This document shows, piece by piece, positions 1-7,204 of a DNA stretch of 9,336 nucleotides. Source of the DNA: an uncultured Megasphaera sp. (lineage in GTDB: Bacteria > Bacillota > Negativicutes > Veillonellales > Megasphaeraceae); assembly GCA_902464195.1 (NCBI GenBank), contig CABQJB010000076.1, positions 1 to 9,336 on the forward strand, written 5' to 3'. A program made the translations under genes and the position numbers. Below the pieces are notes generated by a model. The model made no database searches. It was not told the DNA's origin and saw only the letters and a program-made list of their open reading frames with translations. Each line of letters begins with the position of its first letter. Within the stretch, counting starts at the first letter, position 1.

Positions 1-49
1 CTGCTAGCCCCTAACTACTAACCCCTAACCCCTAGCCCCTAACGGCTAA
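1..49 (-). repeat. Degenerate heptamer tandem repeat at the 3' end of nadE
   Basis: Seven units of exactly 7 bp without a spacing error fill positions 1-7, 8-14, 15-21, 22-28, 29-35, 36-42 and 43-49. Read on the minus strand (the nadE coding strand), the commonest unit is TTAGGGG (three copies); the others are TTAGCCG, CTAGGGG, TTAGTAG and CTAGCAG, giving a consensus YTAGNNG. The first unit in the nadE direction contains the nadE TAG stop (46-48). The array reaches the window edge, so its full length is unknown. No transposase, hairpin or CRISPR-like spacer pattern is present. It resembles in kind, though not in sequence, the short heptamer tandem repeats described in cyanobacteria. Periodicity is directly seen; any function is inference. 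Confidence 0.85.
8..39 (-). other. Potential G-quadruplex motif downstream of nadE
   Basis: On the minus strand there are four runs of GGGG, at 36-39, 29-32, 22-25 and 8-11, separated by loops of 3, 3 and 10 bases. This fits the usual pattern for an intramolecular quadruplex with up to four stacked tetrads, in DNA or in the nadE 3' untranslated RNA, and the units look like eukaryotic telomere repeats. The pattern is seen in the sequence. Folding and any role in termination or RNA stability are inference. Confidence 0.5.
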
Positions 50-1947
50 TCTCTCGCCAGCAGCCGTTCTTTCATTTCTAAATAGCGTGTCGTGTAGTAC
101 GGAGCCAGTTGGGCTTCGCGCAGGTCATTGCCGAAGGGGCGGCGGCTGATGGAGAGGATAGGCGGGCTCTGGATGCGCTTGGCGACGGCGAAGCCGGCGA
201 TGAGGCGCCACCACCGTTCCAGGTCGTCGATGAAGGCTTTGGCTGTCGGGAAAATCTGGTGGACGTCGACGCTGCAGCCGATGTTCTTTTCCAGGGTCCC
301 GTTGATGTACCATTCGAGGATGGTTTCCGGCGTCGCCCGCTGCCAGCGTTCGACGAAGGCGGCGAAGAGATAGTCGTGATAGGGATAGATGATCGGGTCG
401 CCCTGTCCCTTGGTGATATCCTGTTTGTCCGACAGTTCAGCGCTGGGGACGATGTCGATGCTTCCCTGGGGGACGACTTCGCGCTGGAAGACTTTTTCAT
501 TGAGGTAGCGGGCCAGGTCGTAGACCTGATGCTTCCACAGGTCTGCCGTGGCCGCCAGGTAGCCGGCGCTGTCGCCGTAGAGGGTGGCATAGCCGACGGA
601 CAGTTCGGCCTTGTTGGCATTGCACGTAAAGACGCCGCCGAAGGCTGCCGCCGCTGCGGCCAGGATACGGCTGGAGCGGTCGCGGGCCTGGATGTTTTCT
701 TCAATGAAACTGGTCAGTTCCAGATGGCCCTTGTCCTGGCCTTTCTGGCTGAGATTAGCGCCTTCGAACTGGTGCCGCGTCAGTTCCAGGCTGTCCTGGA
801 CGGGGACGACCGTGTACAGGCAGCCGATGTTGTCGGCCAGCTCTTTGGCCAGGCTCTTGGTCATGTCCGAGTTGTAGCAGCTGGGCATATTGACCAGCAG
901 GATGTTTTCCGGCGGCAGTACCGTCGCATAGAGGGCGGCGTTGACGGCCGAGTCGATGCCGCCGGAGACGCCGAGGACGACTTTATGGACGCCAATGGCA
1001 TCCATGAAGGATTTCAGGCCGTAGTGCAGGCTGGCGTAGATGTCTTCGATGGGAGACTTTTCCGGCTGCAAGTGCGACGGCGAGACGAAACGCTGGGCCT
1101 TTTCATCGAAGTCGACGATGACCATTTCTTCCGTAAAAGGCGTACATTCGACGTGCTGCGAGCCGTCTTTCTGGTACGTGCTGCTGGCGCCGTCGAAGGT
1201 GTAGATGTTCTTGCCGTTGTTCTGGATGCCCGTGCAGTTGACGTAGATAGCCGGGCAGTGGACCTTGTCGATGGCCTGGCCGAAGAGGCGGTGACGCCGC
1301 TGGGTCTTGCCCAGGGTAAAGGGCGAGTTGGAAATGTTGATGAACATGTCGATGTCGTACATTTTCCCTAAATAGCTCATGGGCTTGAAGGGATAGTTTT
1401 CATCCCAGCTGTCTTCGCAGATGAGCGGCCCCATGCGGAACTTGCGGCCGTCGTCGAAGGGAATCTGGACGGGCGACAGGAAGTCTTCCGGAAAGGCATG
1501 GCGTTCCTGGGCGACTTCGATGAGCGATGTGAAGTAGCGGATGTCGCTGAATTCGCGGTAGTTGGGCAGGAGCGTCTTGATGTAGAAGGGATAAGGCGAG
1601 CGGGCCGGCGAAATCCAGCGGCCGTTGTAAGCGATGAACATGGCGTTGTACTTCCGCGTCCGGCCGTCGAGGTTGACCCGATCCGTTTCTTTGGCGACAT
1701 TGCCGAAGATGATGGCCAGGCCATCGGACAGGGCCTTGATTTCTTCGCCGAAGCGGACGCAGTCGTCGATGTAGTCAGGCTGGTCCCAAATATCACCGAT
1801 GAGATAGCCTGGGATGGCGAGTTCCGGGAAGACGATGAGGTCGCAGCCGGCGGCCTTGGCCTTGGCGATATAATCTTTCATGACGGCCGTGTTCTGCCGT
1901 GGATTGCCAGGATGGACATTTGTCTGGGCAAGTGCTATTTTAAACAA
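46..1947 (-). CDS. nadE: Glutamine-dependent NAD+ synthetase (NadE, two-domain form)
   Basis: Cytosolic enzyme for the last step of NAD synthesis: deamido-NAD+ + ATP + glutamine to NAD+ + AMP + PPi + glutamate. The 633-residue protein has the usual two-domain size. Residues 1-285 are a nitrilase-type glutaminase domain with the expected Glu-Lys-Cys triad: E42 (in FPELAIPGY), K124 (in YIKTLLPNYREF) and C177 (in LICEDSWDE). Residues 300-633 are the synthetase domain with the ATP-pyrophosphatase P-loop SGGIDS at 328-333 and the family signatures ARDRSSR (421-427) and CNANKAELSVGYATLYGD (442-459). The start is TTG, supported by an AGGAGG at ideal distance; the next in-frame ATG is at residue 23, inside the conserved N-terminal strand. 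It is transcribed alone, divergently from the plus-strand genes. Its own glutaminase domain means it does not depend on free ammonia. The TAG stop lies in a heptamer repeat. Confidence 0.97.
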   Translation of the reverse strand: MFKIALAQTNVHPGNPRQNTAVMKDYIAKAKAAGCDLIVFPELAIPGYLIGDIWDQPDYIDDCVRFGEEIKALSDGLAIIFGNVAKETDRVNLDGRTRKYNAMFIAYNGRWISPARSPYPFYIKTLLPNYREFSDIRYFTSLIEVAQERHAFPEDFLSPVQIPFDDGRKFRMGPLICEDSWDENYPFKPMSYLGKMYDIDMFINISNSPFTLGKTQRRHRLFGQAIDKVHCPAIYVNCTGIQNNGKNIYTFDGASSTYQKDGSQHVECTPFTEEMVIVDFDEKAQRFVSPSHLQPEKSPIEDIYASLHYGLKSFMDAIGVHKVVLGVSGGIDSAVNAALYATVLPPENILLVNMPSCYNSDMTKSLAKELADNIGCLYTVVPVQDSLELTRHQFEGANLSQKGQDKGHLELTSFIEENIQARDRSSRILAAAAAAFGGVFTCNANKAELSVGYATLYGDSAGYLAATADLWKHQVYDLARYLNEKVFQREVVPQGSIDIVPSAELSDKQDITKGQGDPIIYPYHDYLFAAFVERWQRATPETILEWYINGTLEKNIGCSVDVHQIFPTAKAFIDDLERWWRLIAGFAVAKRIQSPPILSISRRPFGNDLREAQLAPYYTTRYLEMKERLLARD

Positions 1948-1954
1948 GGAAAAG

Positions 1955-1960
1955 CCTCCT
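1955..1960 (-). promoter_or_regulatory. Ribosome binding site fixing the nadE TTG start
   Basis: The minus strand reads AAAAGGAGG followed by 7 bases from the end of AGGAGG to the TTG at 1945-1947. This near-perfect Shine-Dalgarno decides for the rare TTG start over any later codon. Confidence 0.85.
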
Positions 1961-2048
1961 TTTCGTAGGGGAAAAACTATATACTATCTCATCTTATCAT
2001 AAAAAGGGGCAGGCGAAAAGGCTGTCTCCGGCCAGGGGCGGAAAAGAC

Positions 2049-2077
2049 ATGACAGAACGCCGTCCTTGCGGTATACT
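2049..2077 (+). promoter_or_regulatory. Sigma-70-type promoter for the radical-SAM/phoH/recO gene run
   Basis: The -35 element ATGACA (2049-2054, 5 of 6 matches to TTGACA) and the -10 element TATACT (2072-2077, 5 of 6 matches to TATAAT) are separated by exactly 17 bp. Transcription would start near 2084, giving a leader of about 36 bases before the ATG at 2120. It is the best promoter-like match I found in the divergent intergenic region. A weaker alternative on the same strand is TTGCGG (2066-2071) with TATAAC (2088-2093), spacer 16. Confidence 0.55.
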
Positions 2078-2092
2078 TATATGTACATATAA
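2077..2092. promoter_or_regulatory. Perfect 16-bp palindrome, candidate operator
   Basis: TTATATGTACATATAA is a perfect inverted repeat with no spacer. It begins at the last base of the proposed -10 box and covers the predicted transcription start, where a bound repressor would block RNA polymerase. No regulator gene is present in the window and I cannot assign a family. The palindrome is directly seen; the operator role is inferred from its position. An RNA hairpin is less likely, as the stem is short and AT-rich with almost no loop. Confidence 0.5.
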
Positions 2093-2119
2093 CAATTAAC
2101 CATCAAAAGAAGGACTTTC

Positions 2120-3871
2120 ATGAAAACACTGCTTACCATCTTGAATTCCAAATTCATCCAATCGTCCCTGGCTCTGCGCTGCCTGTCGACGGCATGTGAC
2201 CACCAGGGCGTCGCCGTGTCCGTCGCCGAATATACGATCAACCAGAACAGCTACGATATCCTGCGCCACATCGCCTCGTTTCAGGCCGACGTCATCGGCT
2301 TTTCCTGCTATATCTGGAACATCGAAATGACCTGTCACCTCATCGACCTGGTGAAACAGGTCTTTCCTCATACCAAGGTCTTCGTCGGCGGCCCGGAAGT
2401 GTCCTATACGGCCCGGCAGATACTGGAAGATTACGAGAATATCGATTATGTCCTCCAGGGAGAAGGGGAAGAGATGGTACCGGCTTTCCTGAAATCCCTG
2501 GCAGCCGGCCGCGATGGGACGGAAGTCCCTGGCGTTCTCGGCCGCGTCGGCGGCGTCATCCAGGGCGATGAGACCTTCCAGGAAGTGGAAGAACTGGACA
2601 GCCTGCCTTTTCCTTACGAGCATCAGGACTTCCGCGAACTGGACCACCGCATCATGTATTATGAAAGCTCCCGGGGCTGTCCTTTCCACTGCCAGTACTG
2701 CCTGTCCGGCATGAACGACCGCGTCCGCTTCCGCTCGGTTCCGCTGGTCCTGAAGGAGCTGCAGGCTTTCGTCGATGCCGGCGTCCATCAGGTCAAGTTC
2801 GTCGACCGCACTTTCAACTGCAGCCCGGCTCATCACCGGCCGCTCATAGAGTACATGATTGCCGTCGATAAGCCCATCAATTTCCACTTGGAAATCGAGC
2901 CCGGCGTCCTTACCGATGATGATATCGACCTCCTGGCCCAGGCACCGAAAGGGCGGATACAGCTGGAAATGGGCATCCAGACGACGTATGAGCCGACGCT
3001 CCAGGCCATCCACCGCCATAATGACTGGCCGCGCATTACACATATCATGGAACGCCTGGTCGCCTTGGGGACGATGCATCTCCACTTAGACCTCATCGTC
3101 GGCCTGCCTTATGAAGACTACGGCCATCTGCGCCAGTCCTTCAACGATATCTATGCCCTTCATCCCCATAAATTGCAAATCGGATTCTTGAAACTCCTCA
3201 AGGGATCCGGCATCCGCCGCGACTACCCCGACGATTACCGCTATGACCCGCAGGGGCCTTATGAAGTCCTGGCGACGACGTGGCTGCCTTATGAAAAAGT
3301 CGCCTATCTGAAGGTCCTGGAAGACGTTTTCGAGCGGACTTATAATTCCGGGAAATTCACTTATTTCTTCAACTGGCTCGGCCGCTGCTATGCTCCGGAT
3401 TATATGAAACTCTATGAGGCCTTGACAGACGAGTGGCTCGTCCTGCATAATGACCAAAAGGCCTTGTCCGATGAGTCCTTGTGTCATTTCCTCTGCCACT
3501 GCATCGAAGAGGTCCTGCCGCTGACAGCAGACCAGCAGACTCTGGCCAAGGAGCTGCTGGCCCTGGATATGCTGACCTTTTTCCGTTTCCGCATCCATCC
3601 CGATTTCCTCGGCTGGTGCGAAGCGCCGCGCAGCCAGACCGACGCCATCTTCCGCGACGAGGACTGGCTCGGACAATATGCCAAAGATTATCATTTTACC
3701 AACTGGCGCGACATCAAGATGCGCTATCGCATCTGGCCGGCCAGCCCGGCCCTGAAAGGGGAACTGTGCCGTTACGGGCCCGTCCCGGCCGGCGAGGCCT
3801 ATGTGCTGGCTGAAAAAAAGAAAGACCGTGCCGACTGGTGCCTCATCCCGGTCAAAGGAGAACCATTGTGA
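2120..3871 (+). CDS. B12-binding radical SAM protein, DUF4080 family
   Basis: A 583-residue protein of the class with an N-terminal cobalamin-binding fold, a radical-SAM core and a C-terminal DUF4080 region. Residues 1-130 form the B12-binding-like domain, opening with the family's LLTILNSKFIQSSLALRCL-type start and containing FVGGPEVSYTA (88-98) and LQGEGEEMVPAFL (112-124). No DxHxxG motif is present, as is common in B12 radical-SAM enzymes. The iron-sulfur motif CPFHCQYC gives CxxxCxxC at C187, C191 and C194. KFVDRTFNC (226-234), LEMGIQTT (282-289) and DLIVGLPYEDY (324-334) are core-barrel motifs typical of this family. The tail from about residue 370 matches DUF4080 in length and character. 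The substrate is unknown; methylation or another radical rearrangement is only inferred from the fold. The ATG is preceded by AGAAGGA (2108-2114) at 5 bases. It is first in the plus-strand gene run and overlaps the next radical-SAM gene by 4 bp. Confidence 0.9.
   Translation: MKTLLTILNSKFIQSSLALRCLSTACDHQGVAVSVAEYTINQNSYDILRHIASFQADVIGFSCYIWNIEMTCHLIDLVKQVFPHTKVFVGGPEVSYTARQILEDYENIDYVLQGEGEEMVPAFLKSLAAGRDGTEVPGVLGRVGGVIQGDETFQEVEELDSLPFPYEHQDFRELDHRIMYYESSRGCPFHCQYCLSGMNDRVRFRSVPLVLKELQAFVDAGVHQVKFVDRTFNCSPAHHRPLIEYMIAVDKPINFHLEIEPGVLTDDDIDLLAQAPKGRIQLEMGIQTTYEPTLQAIHRHNDWPRITHIMERLVALGTMHLHLDLIVGLPYEDYGHLRQSFNDIYALHPHKLQIGFLKLLKGSGIRRDYPDDYRYDPQGPYEVLATTWLPYEKVAYLKVLEDVFERTYNSGKFTYFFNWLGRCYAPDYMKLYEALTDEWLVLHNDQKALSDESLCHFLCHCIEEVLPLTADQQTLAKELLALDMLTFFRFRIHPDFLGWCEAPRSQTDAIFRDEDWLGQYAKDYHFTNWRDIKMRYRIWPASPALKGELCRYGPVPAGEAYVLAEKKKDRADWCLIPVKGEPL
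3854..3860 (+). promoter_or_regulatory. Ribosome binding site fixing the GTG start of the YhcC-like gene
   Basis: AAAGGAG lies inside the 3' end of the upstream gene, 7 bases before the GTG at 3868-3870. It selects this GTG over an in-frame GTG 30 bases upstream (3838), which would add ten residues unlike the family's N terminus. Confidence 0.8.
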
Positions 3872-4818
3872 ACGAACGTTACCGCGTCTACTCGACGTAT
3901 TTAAAAGAAACATATGGCGAAAAAGTCTATAAACTGCCTATCAGCATCCCCGATACCTGTCCCAACCGCGACGGGACCCTGGGCGTCCGGGGCTGTGCCT
4001 TCTGCGGCTCCATCGGCGCGGGCTACGAGAACCTGCCGGCGACGGTGACCATTGGCCAGCAGATCGAGCAGAACATGGCCCACATCAAGCCTAAGTACAA
4101 GGCCAATAAGTTCATTGCCTATTTCCAGAATTTCACCAATACCTACCTGCCGCCGGAGCGCTTTCGGGACTACCTCATCGCCGCCTGCCAGCCCGATATC
4201 GTGGCCCTGGCCGTAGCGACCCGGCCGGACTGCCTCAATGGAACTTATCTGGATATCATGGCCGACGTCAAAGAACGATACGGCGTCGATATCCTCGTCG
4301 AACTGGGCCTGCAGACCGTCAACTATAAGACCTTGGCCAAAATCAACCGCGGCCATACGGTGGCAGAATATATCGACGCCATGGTCATGCTTCGGGATTA
4401 CCCTTTCCGGACCTGTACGCACGTCATCCTCGACCTACCCTGGGACACCATGGAAGATACTGTCGAGACGGCTAAGATCATCGCCGCCCTCGGTTCTGAC
4501 GAAGTCAAGCTCCACGCCCTGTACATCATTAAGAACACGGCCATGGCCGAATGGTATGCCCAGGGAAAAATCAAGCTCTGGACCTGCGAAGAGTACGTCC
4601 GCCGTGTCGTGGCTTTCCTTGAATACAGCCGGCCCGATACGGTCTTCCAGCGCCTCATCGGCCGGGCGCCGAAGGAAGCGACGGACTTCGCCAACTGGGG
4701 CATGGGCTGGTGGCGCATCCGCGACATGATCGATGAAGAACTGGAAAAACGCGGCACCTGCCAGGGAGCCCGCTGTGACTACCTGCACGGCAAGGCCGTC
4801 CGTAAATTCATGAAATAA
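3868..4818 (+). CDS. TIGR01212-family radical SAM protein (YhcC/YtqA-like)
   Basis: A 316-residue protein matching the family that includes E. coli YhcC and B. subtilis YtqA, with an Elp3-like radical-SAM barrel. The cluster motif is the family's unusual CX11CX2C: C31, C43 and C46 in a CPNRDGT...GCAFC context, in place of the common CX3CX2C. Further family marks are FIAYFQNFTNTY (82-93), ATRPDCL (117-123), VELGLQT (144-150), HVILDLPWDT (185-194) and VKLHALYIIKNTAMAEWY (213-230). The C-terminal region includes C298 and C303. The length is close to the family norm of about 300. The reaction is not established; a role in RNA or metabolite modification is only a guess. Its start overlaps the previous stop as GTGA (4 bp), which points to translational coupling with the DUF4080 protein. 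Confidence 0.9.
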   Translation: MNERYRVYSTYLKETYGEKVYKLPISIPDTCPNRDGTLGVRGCAFCGSIGAGYENLPATVTIGQQIEQNMAHIKPKYKANKFIAYFQNFTNTYLPPERFRDYLIAACQPDIVALAVATRPDCLNGTYLDIMADVKERYGVDILVELGLQTVNYKTLAKINRGHTVAEYIDAMVMLRDYPFRTCTHVILDLPWDTMEDTVETAKIIAALGSDEVKLHALYIIKNTAMAEWYAQGKIKLWTCEEYVRRVVAFLEYSRPDTVFQRLIGRAPKEATDFANWGMGWWRIRDMIDEELEKRGTCQGARCDYLHGKAVRKFMK

Positions 4819-4823
4819 AGGAG
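4817..4823 (+). promoter_or_regulatory. Ribosome binding site for the phoH TTG start
   Basis: AAAGGAG overlaps the previous gene's TAA stop and is followed by 9 bases before TTG (4833-4835). The first in-frame ATG is at residue 20, inside conserved sequence, so the TTG is preferred. Confidence 0.7.
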
Positions 4824-4832
4824 TATCTCACT

Positions 4833-5795
4833 TTGGTAGAAAAGAAACTGCAATTTTCCGATTTGCGTGAAGCCCGGGCCGTCCTGGGCATGAAAGATGA
4901 ATTCCTCAAGACGATGCAGCGCGAATTCCCGGACTGCCGCATTGCCGTCCGCGGTGATACGGCCATGATCGTCGGCAGCGAAGAGGATGTGGCCTATGTG
5001 ACCGAAGTCTTCCGCGTCCTGCGCTACTTGTTCCGGGAAAATACGTATCTGACGACGCAGCACGTCCGCTATTCGGCCAAACTCATCAAAGAAGGCCAGT
5101 CGGAGGCGCTGCACAACCTCTATGAAGATACGGTCGGCATTTCTGCCCGGGGCCGGCTCATCAAGCCCAAGACGCTGGGCCAGAAACGCTACGTCGATTC
5201 CATCCGCAAGAACCTGGTCACCTTCGGCATCGGACCGGCCGGGACGGGCAAGACCTATCTGGCCGTAGCCCTGGCAGCTTTTTATCTCAAGAACCGCGAA
5301 GTCGAACGGATCATCCTGACCCGGCCGGCTGTCGAAGCCGGGGAAAAACTGGGTTTCCTGCCCGGCGACCTGCAGGAAAAAATCGATCCGTACCTGCGCC
5401 CGCTCTACGATGCCCTGGCTGACATGTTCGGCTATGACCAGTTCCAGAAGATGATCGACCGCAATATCATCGAAGTGGCGCCGCTGGCTTACATGCGCGG
5501 CCGGACCCTGGAAGAATCGTTCATCATTCTCGACGAAGCCCAGAATACGACGCGGGAACAGATGAAGATGTTCCTCACCCGTATGGGCAACCATTCACGG
5601 GTCGTCGTCAACGGCGATGCGACCCAGATCGACCTCGTCGACCGGCGCATGTCGGGCCTGACCGAAGCCGAAAAGATACTCAAAGACGTCCGCGGCGTCG
5701 GTATGGTCTACTTCAGCGATGAAGACGTCGTCCGTCACGATATGGTAGGCCGCATTATCAGGGCTTACGAAACTTATTATAATCACGATCACTAG
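4833..5795 (+). CDS. phoH: PhoH-like ATPase (YbeZ type)
   Basis: A cytosolic P-loop ATPase of 320 residues, typical for the family. Residues 1-115 are the N-terminal region with a KH-like character (RIAVRGDTAMIVGSEEDV, 36-53). The ATPase core follows: Walker A GPAGTGKT (134-141), the PhoH signature RPAVEAGEKLGFLPGDLQEK (164-183), Walker B FIILDEAQN (230-238) and the sensor segment VVVNGDATQID (257-267). The family is linked to RNA metabolism and, through its constant neighbour YbeY, to ribosome maturation; the exact activity is not settled. It starts with TTG, 14 bp after the YhcC-like gene, and is followed 15 bp later by ybeY. Firmicutes often have a PgpH/YqfF-type membrane HD phosphodiesterase between phoH and ybeY; it is absent here. 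Confidence 0.95.
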   Translation: MVEKKLQFSDLREARAVLGMKDEFLKTMQREFPDCRIAVRGDTAMIVGSEEDVAYVTEVFRVLRYLFRENTYLTTQHVRYSAKLIKEGQSEALHNLYEDTVGISARGRLIKPKTLGQKRYVDSIRKNLVTFGIGPAGTGKTYLAVALAAFYLKNREVERIILTRPAVEAGEKLGFLPGDLQEKIDPYLRPLYDALADMFGYDQFQKMIDRNIIEVAPLAYMRGRTLEESFIILDEAQNTTREQMKMFLTRMGNHSRVVVNGDATQIDLVDRRMSGLTEAEKILKDVRGVGMVYFSDEDVVRHDMVGRIIRAYETYYNHDH

Positions 5796-5810
5796 ATTGG
5801 GGGAATTGCC

Positions 5811-6284
5811 ATGAATATCAACATCAATTACGAAGATCCGTCGTTCCAGCACGATGAATATGAAAAAGTCATCGACCGCGTCTGTGAAGAAGCCGCTCTG
5901 GTCTACGGCCTGGGACCGAAGGCTGAAATCAGCATCCTTCTGTGCCATAACGACTATATCCATAAATTGAACAAACAGTACCGCAACATCGACCGGCCGA
6001 CGGACGTCCTGTCCTTTGCCCTCAATGAAGGGGAAGAAGACGGCTATGACGGCCCCGATACGGCCCTCTTGGGGGACATCATCATTTCCCTGGAAAAAGT
6101 CCAGGAACAGGCCGATGAATACGGCCATTCCTTTGAACGGGAACTGGCCTATCTGACCATCCACGGCATGCTGCATATCCTCGGCTATGACCATATGGAA
6201 CCGGACGATAAAGCAGAAATGCGCAAAGAAGAAGAATTTATTTTACAGCGCCTGGGCTATGTCCGCGAAGGCGAAGAATTATAA
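5811..6284 (+). CDS. ybeY: Endoribonuclease YbeY (16S rRNA maturation factor)
   Basis: A 157-residue metal-dependent RNase needed for processing of the 16S rRNA 3' end and for ribosome quality control. The zinc-binding motif is complete in HGMLHILGYDH, with H118, H122 and H128 in the family pattern HxxxHxxGYDH. The other family signature, YRNIDRPTDVLSFAL (57-71), is also intact, followed by LLGDIIISLEKV (86-97). The length is normal. The ATG follows a purine-rich GGGGGAA site (5799-5805). It lies 15 bp after phoH and 19 bp before era, both of which are known partners: YbeY and Era act on the same end of 16S rRNA. Confidence 0.97.
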   Translation: MNININYEDPSFQHDEYEKVIDRVCEEAALVYGLGPKAEISILLCHNDYIHKLNKQYRNIDRPTDVLSFALNEGEEDGYDGPDTALLGDIIISLEKVQEQADEYGHSFERELAYLTIHGMLHILGYDHMEPDDKAEMRKEEEFILQRLGYVREGEEL

Positions 6285-6303
6285 GGGAGGAATTACTATA
6301 TCT

Positions 6304-7197
6304 ATGGAATCATTTAAATCGGGTTTCGTCGCCGTCGTCGGCCGCCCGAATGTCGGCAAGTCGACACTCATCAACCGCATCATCAAGCATAAAGTCTCAA
6401 TCGTCTCCGATAAGGCCCAGACGACGCGCAACCGCATCCTCTGCATCCATACGGACGACGAATGTCAGATTGTCTTCCTCGACACACCAGGCATCCACAA
6501 GCCGAAGCATAAGCTGGGGGAATTCATGGATGAAGCGGCCTATCAGTCCCTGCGCGACATCGACGCCGTCCTGTTCCTCATCTCGGGCAACGAAAAGAAA
6601 GGCCCTGGCGACCTTTTCGTCCTGGATAAGCTGAAAGACGTCGGCGTCCCGGTCTTCTTGATCATCAATAAAGTCGACCTCATGACGAAAGAAGAGATAC
6701 TGCATAAGATTACGGAATATGCCGAACTCTATCCTTTCGCCCAGGTCATCCCCATTTCCGCCCTGAAAGGGGACAACGTCGATGCCGTCGTCGATGAACT
6801 GCGCAAGATTCTGCCGGAAGGGCCGAAATATTTCCCTGACGACATGATCACGGACCAGCCGGAACGGCTCCTGGTCGCTGAAATCGTCCGGGAAAAGCTC
6901 TTCCGCTGTACCCGCGACGAAGTGCCCCATGCCATCGCCGTCTATGTCGAAGAAATGAAGGACCGCGGCCATAACAAGGTTTATATCCGGGTCACAGTTT
7001 ATGTTGAACGGGATTCGCAGAAGCGTATCGTCATCGGCAAGAACGGCACAGTCCTCAAAGAAGTAGGCAACCTGGCCCGCCAGGAAATCGAAAACCTCCT
7101 CGGTTCTTCGGTCTACCTCGATATCTGGGTCAAAGTCAAGCGGGACTGGCGCAATAAGTCGGGCGCCCTCAGCGAATTGGGCTATAAGAACGAGTAG
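6304..7197 (+). CDS. era: GTPase Era
   Basis: A 297-residue ribosome-assembly GTPase that binds near the 3' end of 16S rRNA. All G motifs are present: G1 GRPNVGKS (13-20), G2 around the threonines of AQTTRNRI (38-45), G3 DTPG (60-63), G4 NKVD (122-125) and G5 SAL (152-154). The C-terminal KH domain covers about 205-290 with its GKNG loop (245-248). The reading frame is open well upstream into ybeY, but the ATG at 6304 gives the standard N terminus. Its Shine-Dalgarno GGGAGGA (6285-6291) starts directly after the ybeY stop and lies 12 bases before the ATG, slightly longer than optimal. No dgkA or cdd gene lies between ybeY and era, unlike in Bacillus. Confidence 0.97.
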   Translation: MESFKSGFVAVVGRPNVGKSTLINRIIKHKVSIVSDKAQTTRNRILCIHTDDECQIVFLDTPGIHKPKHKLGEFMDEAAYQSLRDIDAVLFLISGNEKKGPGDLFVLDKLKDVGVPVFLIINKVDLMTKEEILHKITEYAELYPFAQVIPISALKGDNVDAVVDELRKILPEGPKYFPDDMITDQPERLLVAEIVREKLFRCTRDEVPHAIAVYVEEMKDRGHNKVYIRVTVYVERDSQKRIVIGKNGTVLKEVGNLARQEIENLLGSSVYLDIWVKVKRDWRNKSGALSELGYKNE

Positions 7198-7204
7198 GGG
7201 GCGC

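Noticed and set aside
1..49. TTAGGGG repeats as a real telomere of a linear replicon.
   Set aside because: The array is short and degenerate, begins exactly at a stop codon, and a similar array lies at a second gene end; nothing suggests a chromosome end beyond the similarity of the unit.
109..1371. Long plus-strand open frame (420 codons) opposite nadE, and similar ones opposite the DUF4080 gene (2096-3085) and other genes.
   Set aside because: They are antisense to clearly conserved proteins, have low-complexity composition rich in Asp, Val and Ala, show no recognisable motif, and are explained by the GC-rich codon bias that removes stops from the opposite strand.
1976..2001. TATGAT or TATAGT on the minus strand as the nadE -10 box.
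   Set aside because: The AT-rich stretch could hold a promoter, but no acceptable -35 box is found at 16-18 bp from any of these candidates, so I do not list one.
3838..3867. Upstream GTG as the start of the YhcC-like gene.
   Set aside because: It has no ribosome site at suitable distance, whereas GTG 3868 has AAAGGAG 7 bases upstream and gives the family N terminus.
6187..6303. In-frame extension of Era upstream into ybeY.
   Set aside because: The extension is the ybeY sequence in another frame, and the conserved Era N terminus begins at the ATG at 6304 after a GGGAGGA site.
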